Assembly: GCA_019114745.1 (NCBI GenBank)
Contig: DXEY01000025.1
Span: 1 to 7,135, forward strand
Length of the DNA stretch: 7,135 nt
Reading direction: 5' to 3'
Origin: Candidatus Mediterraneibacter colneyensis
GTDB taxonomy: Bacteria > Bacillota > Clostridia > Lachnospirales > Lachnospiraceae
The number at the start of each line of letters is the position of its first letter. The first letter of the stretch is position 1. Of this stretch, positions 6,705-7,135 are shown piece after piece. A program made the translations under genes and the position numbers. The notes under the pieces are model-generated. The model was not told the DNA's origin and searched no databases. It saw only the letters and a program-made list of their open reading frames with translations.

Positions 6705-6738
6705 GGAAGGATTCCAGTTTTGGGGTTCTTCCTTTTTT
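6705..6738 (+). terminator. Rho-independent terminator of the ech operon
   Basis: An 11-bp stem pairs 6705-6715 (GGAAGGATTCC) with 6722-6732 (GGGGTTCTTCC), counting three G-U pairs. The loop is 6 nt, and six T residues follow at 6733-6738. It begins 7 nt after the echF stop codon, so it should end the ech transcript here. Confidence 0.85.
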
Positions 6739-6752
6739 GCGCGATACGCCCG

Positions 6753-6769
6753 GAGGGCGACCGCCGTGC
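6753..6769 (+). repeat. 17-bp direct repeat, copy 1 (framing a GC-rich block)
   Basis: GAGGGCGACCGCCGTGC occurs here and again, identically, at 6880-6896. The two copies begin 127 bp apart and frame a GC-rich, hairpin-rich intergenic block with no credible gene. The meaning is unknown; it may mark an intergenic repeat element. Confidence 0.7.
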
Positions 6770-6799
6770 CTGTACGAGCGGGCATCCGACGGGCAACGG

Positions 6800-6826
6800 T
6801 CATCGAGCGGCAATGCCGCGAGATGA
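6800..6826. other. Hairpin with GCGG/CCGC core in GC-rich block
   Basis: The core GCGGCAATGCCGC (6807-6819) is a perfect inverted repeat. Beyond a symmetric GA/GA internal loop, TCATC (6800-6804) pairs with GATGA (6822-6826). The tandem G-A mismatch between two stems is compatible with a stable RNA fold. No T-run follows, so it is not a standard terminator. Confidence 0.45.
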
Positions 6827-6844
6827 GCGAAGTATCGCGGTGAG

Positions 6845-6874
6845 CGGGGAGGGGAAAGAATCTTCCCCTCCCCG
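6845..6874. other. Perfect 12-bp GC-rich hairpin
   Basis: CGGGGAGGGGAA (6845-6856) is the exact reverse complement of 6863-6874, with a 6-nt loop AGAATC. It would be very stable as RNA or as a DNA cruciform. It lacks a T-run on the plus side and on the minus side, so it is not a canonical terminator on either strand. It sits just inside the second copy of the 17-bp direct repeat. Confidence 0.65.
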
Positions 6875-6879
6875 AGTGC

Positions 6880-6896
6880 GAGGGCGACCGCCGTGC
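6880..6896 (+). repeat. 17-bp direct repeat, copy 2
   Basis: This is identical over 17 bp to 6753-6769. It marks a sharp change: GC-rich sequence ends here and AT-rich sequence begins within a few bases. Confidence 0.7.
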
Positions 6897-6900
6897 AACT

Positions 6901-6984
6901 AAAACTTAGAAAATGTGATAAATACGATGTATAAAAATCTTGAAAACGTGATATAATAAATTATAAAAAATCTTGAAAACGTGA
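6901..6984 (+). repeat. Three copies of an 18-bp motif at exact 33-bp spacing
   Basis: Copies lie at 6901-6918, 6934-6951 and 6967-6984. The second and third are identical over AAAATCTTGAAAACGTGA, and the base before each also matches. The first matches at 14 of 18 positions. The 33-bp period is about three helical turns, so all copies face nearly the same side of the DNA. They lie directly upstream of the ATPase gene. They could be operator sites or a duplicated promoter region. Confidence 0.65.
6949..6957 (+). promoter_or_regulatory. Extended -10 promoter for the AAA ATPase gene
   Basis: TGATATAAT is a perfect extended -10 element (TGn plus TATAAT). The -35 position is poor. Transcription would start near 6964 and leave a leader of about 32 nt before the ATG at 6996. 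An alternative is TTGAAA (6940-6945) with TATAAA (6962-6967) at 16-bp spacing. Both lie inside the 33-bp repeat array, so any protein binding the repeats would affect transcription. Confidence 0.5.
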
Positions 6985-6995
6985 GAAAAGAGAGA

Positions 6996-7135
6996 ATGAG
7001 AAGAAAAATTTACAACAAACTCTTGGAATGGAAAAAAGACGGAGCTGACCGGACTGCGATTTTAATCGATGGAGCACGGCGTGTGGGAAAAAGTTACATT
7101 GCAGAACAATTCGGAAAAAATGAATACAGATCATA
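6996..7135 (+). CDS. AAA-type ATPase, AAA_14/DUF4143 group, N-terminal part (cut by window edge)
   Basis: Only 46 codons and two bases are visible. The protein starts MRRKIYNKLLEWK and has a Walker A loop GARRVGKS (residues 26-33) preceded by the strand TAILID, followed by YIAEQFGKN. This GARRVGKS form after a short basic N-terminus is typical of the large ATPase family with an AAA_14 domain and a C-terminal DUF4143 domain, common in Firmicutes and Bacteroidetes and of unclear cellular role. The ATG at 6996 has only a weak purine-rich site (AGAGAG) before it. The gene has its own promoter behind a terminator, and its lower GC content differs from the ech genes. It is probably unrelated to the hydrogenase and may be an accessory gene. 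DUF4143 itself lies outside the window and is inferred. Confidence 0.8.
   Translation, partial: MRRKIYNKLLEWKKDGADRTAILIDGARRVGKSYIAEQFGKNEYRS

Noticed and set aside
6045..6803. Minus-strand open frame of 252 codons opposite echE end, echF and the terminator
   Set aside because: It is antisense to echF with its four Fe-S motifs and crosses the ech terminator. The translation shows no recognisable domain.
6753..6896. CRISPR array or insertion sequence
   Set aside because: There are only two direct repeat copies 127 bp apart, with no regular spacers, no transposase frame and no terminal inverted repeats.
6702..6902. Possible 66-codon gene after echF
   Set aside because: It reads through the terminator stem and the GC-rich hairpin block, has no ribosome site, and its composition follows the repeats.

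Overview
The window is an energy-conserving hydrogenase locus, most likely from a Firmicute of the class Clostridia, with Lachnospiraceae as a guess. The support is strong AGGAGG-type ribosome sites, moderate GC content in the genes with AT-rich promoters, and typical clostridial protein sequences. No taxonomic marker gene is present, so the family-level placement is inference.

Left part (1-1217, minus strand): three [NiFe]-hydrogenase maturation genes in the order hypA, hypB, hypF, with hypF cut by the window edge. HypA and HypB deliver nickel. HypF starts synthesis of the CN ligands of the active-site iron. The reading frames overlap (41 bp for hypA/hypB, 4 bp for hypB/hypF), so this is one transcript.

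Middle part (1218-1451): an AT-rich divergent promoter region between the hyp and ech operons. It has a plausible sigma-A promoter for each side and a TGTAAA/TTTACA inverted repeat in the ech leader.

Main part (1452-6698, plus strand): a complete six-gene ech operon, echA-echB-echC-echD-echE-echF, in the same order as the methanogen Ech operon. EchA (NuoL-like) and EchB (NuoH-like) are the membrane arm. EchC (NuoB-like), EchD (NuoC-like), EchE (NuoD-like, with all four Ni cysteines) and EchF (NuoI-like) are the cytoplasmic arm. Together they should oxidise reduced ferredoxin, reduce protons to H2 and move H+ or Na+ across the membrane; the reverse reaction is also possible. No formate dehydrogenase, CO dehydrogenase or diaphorase gene is in the window, which fits a ferredoxin-only enzyme. 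The unusual part is EchF: it carries four [4Fe-4S] motifs instead of two, as two similar halves joined by a charged linker. EchE ends exactly after its last Ni motif and so should need no maturation protease.

Right part (6699-7135): a strong intrinsic terminator closes the ech operon. A GC-rich, hairpin-rich block of about 160 bp follows, framed by a 17-bp direct repeat. Then comes an AT-rich stretch with three copies of an 18-bp motif spaced exactly 33 bp apart, carrying an extended -10 promoter. The start of an AAA-type ATPase gene (AAA_14/DUF4143 group), cut by the window edge, completes the window. This last part looks unrelated to the hydrogenase.
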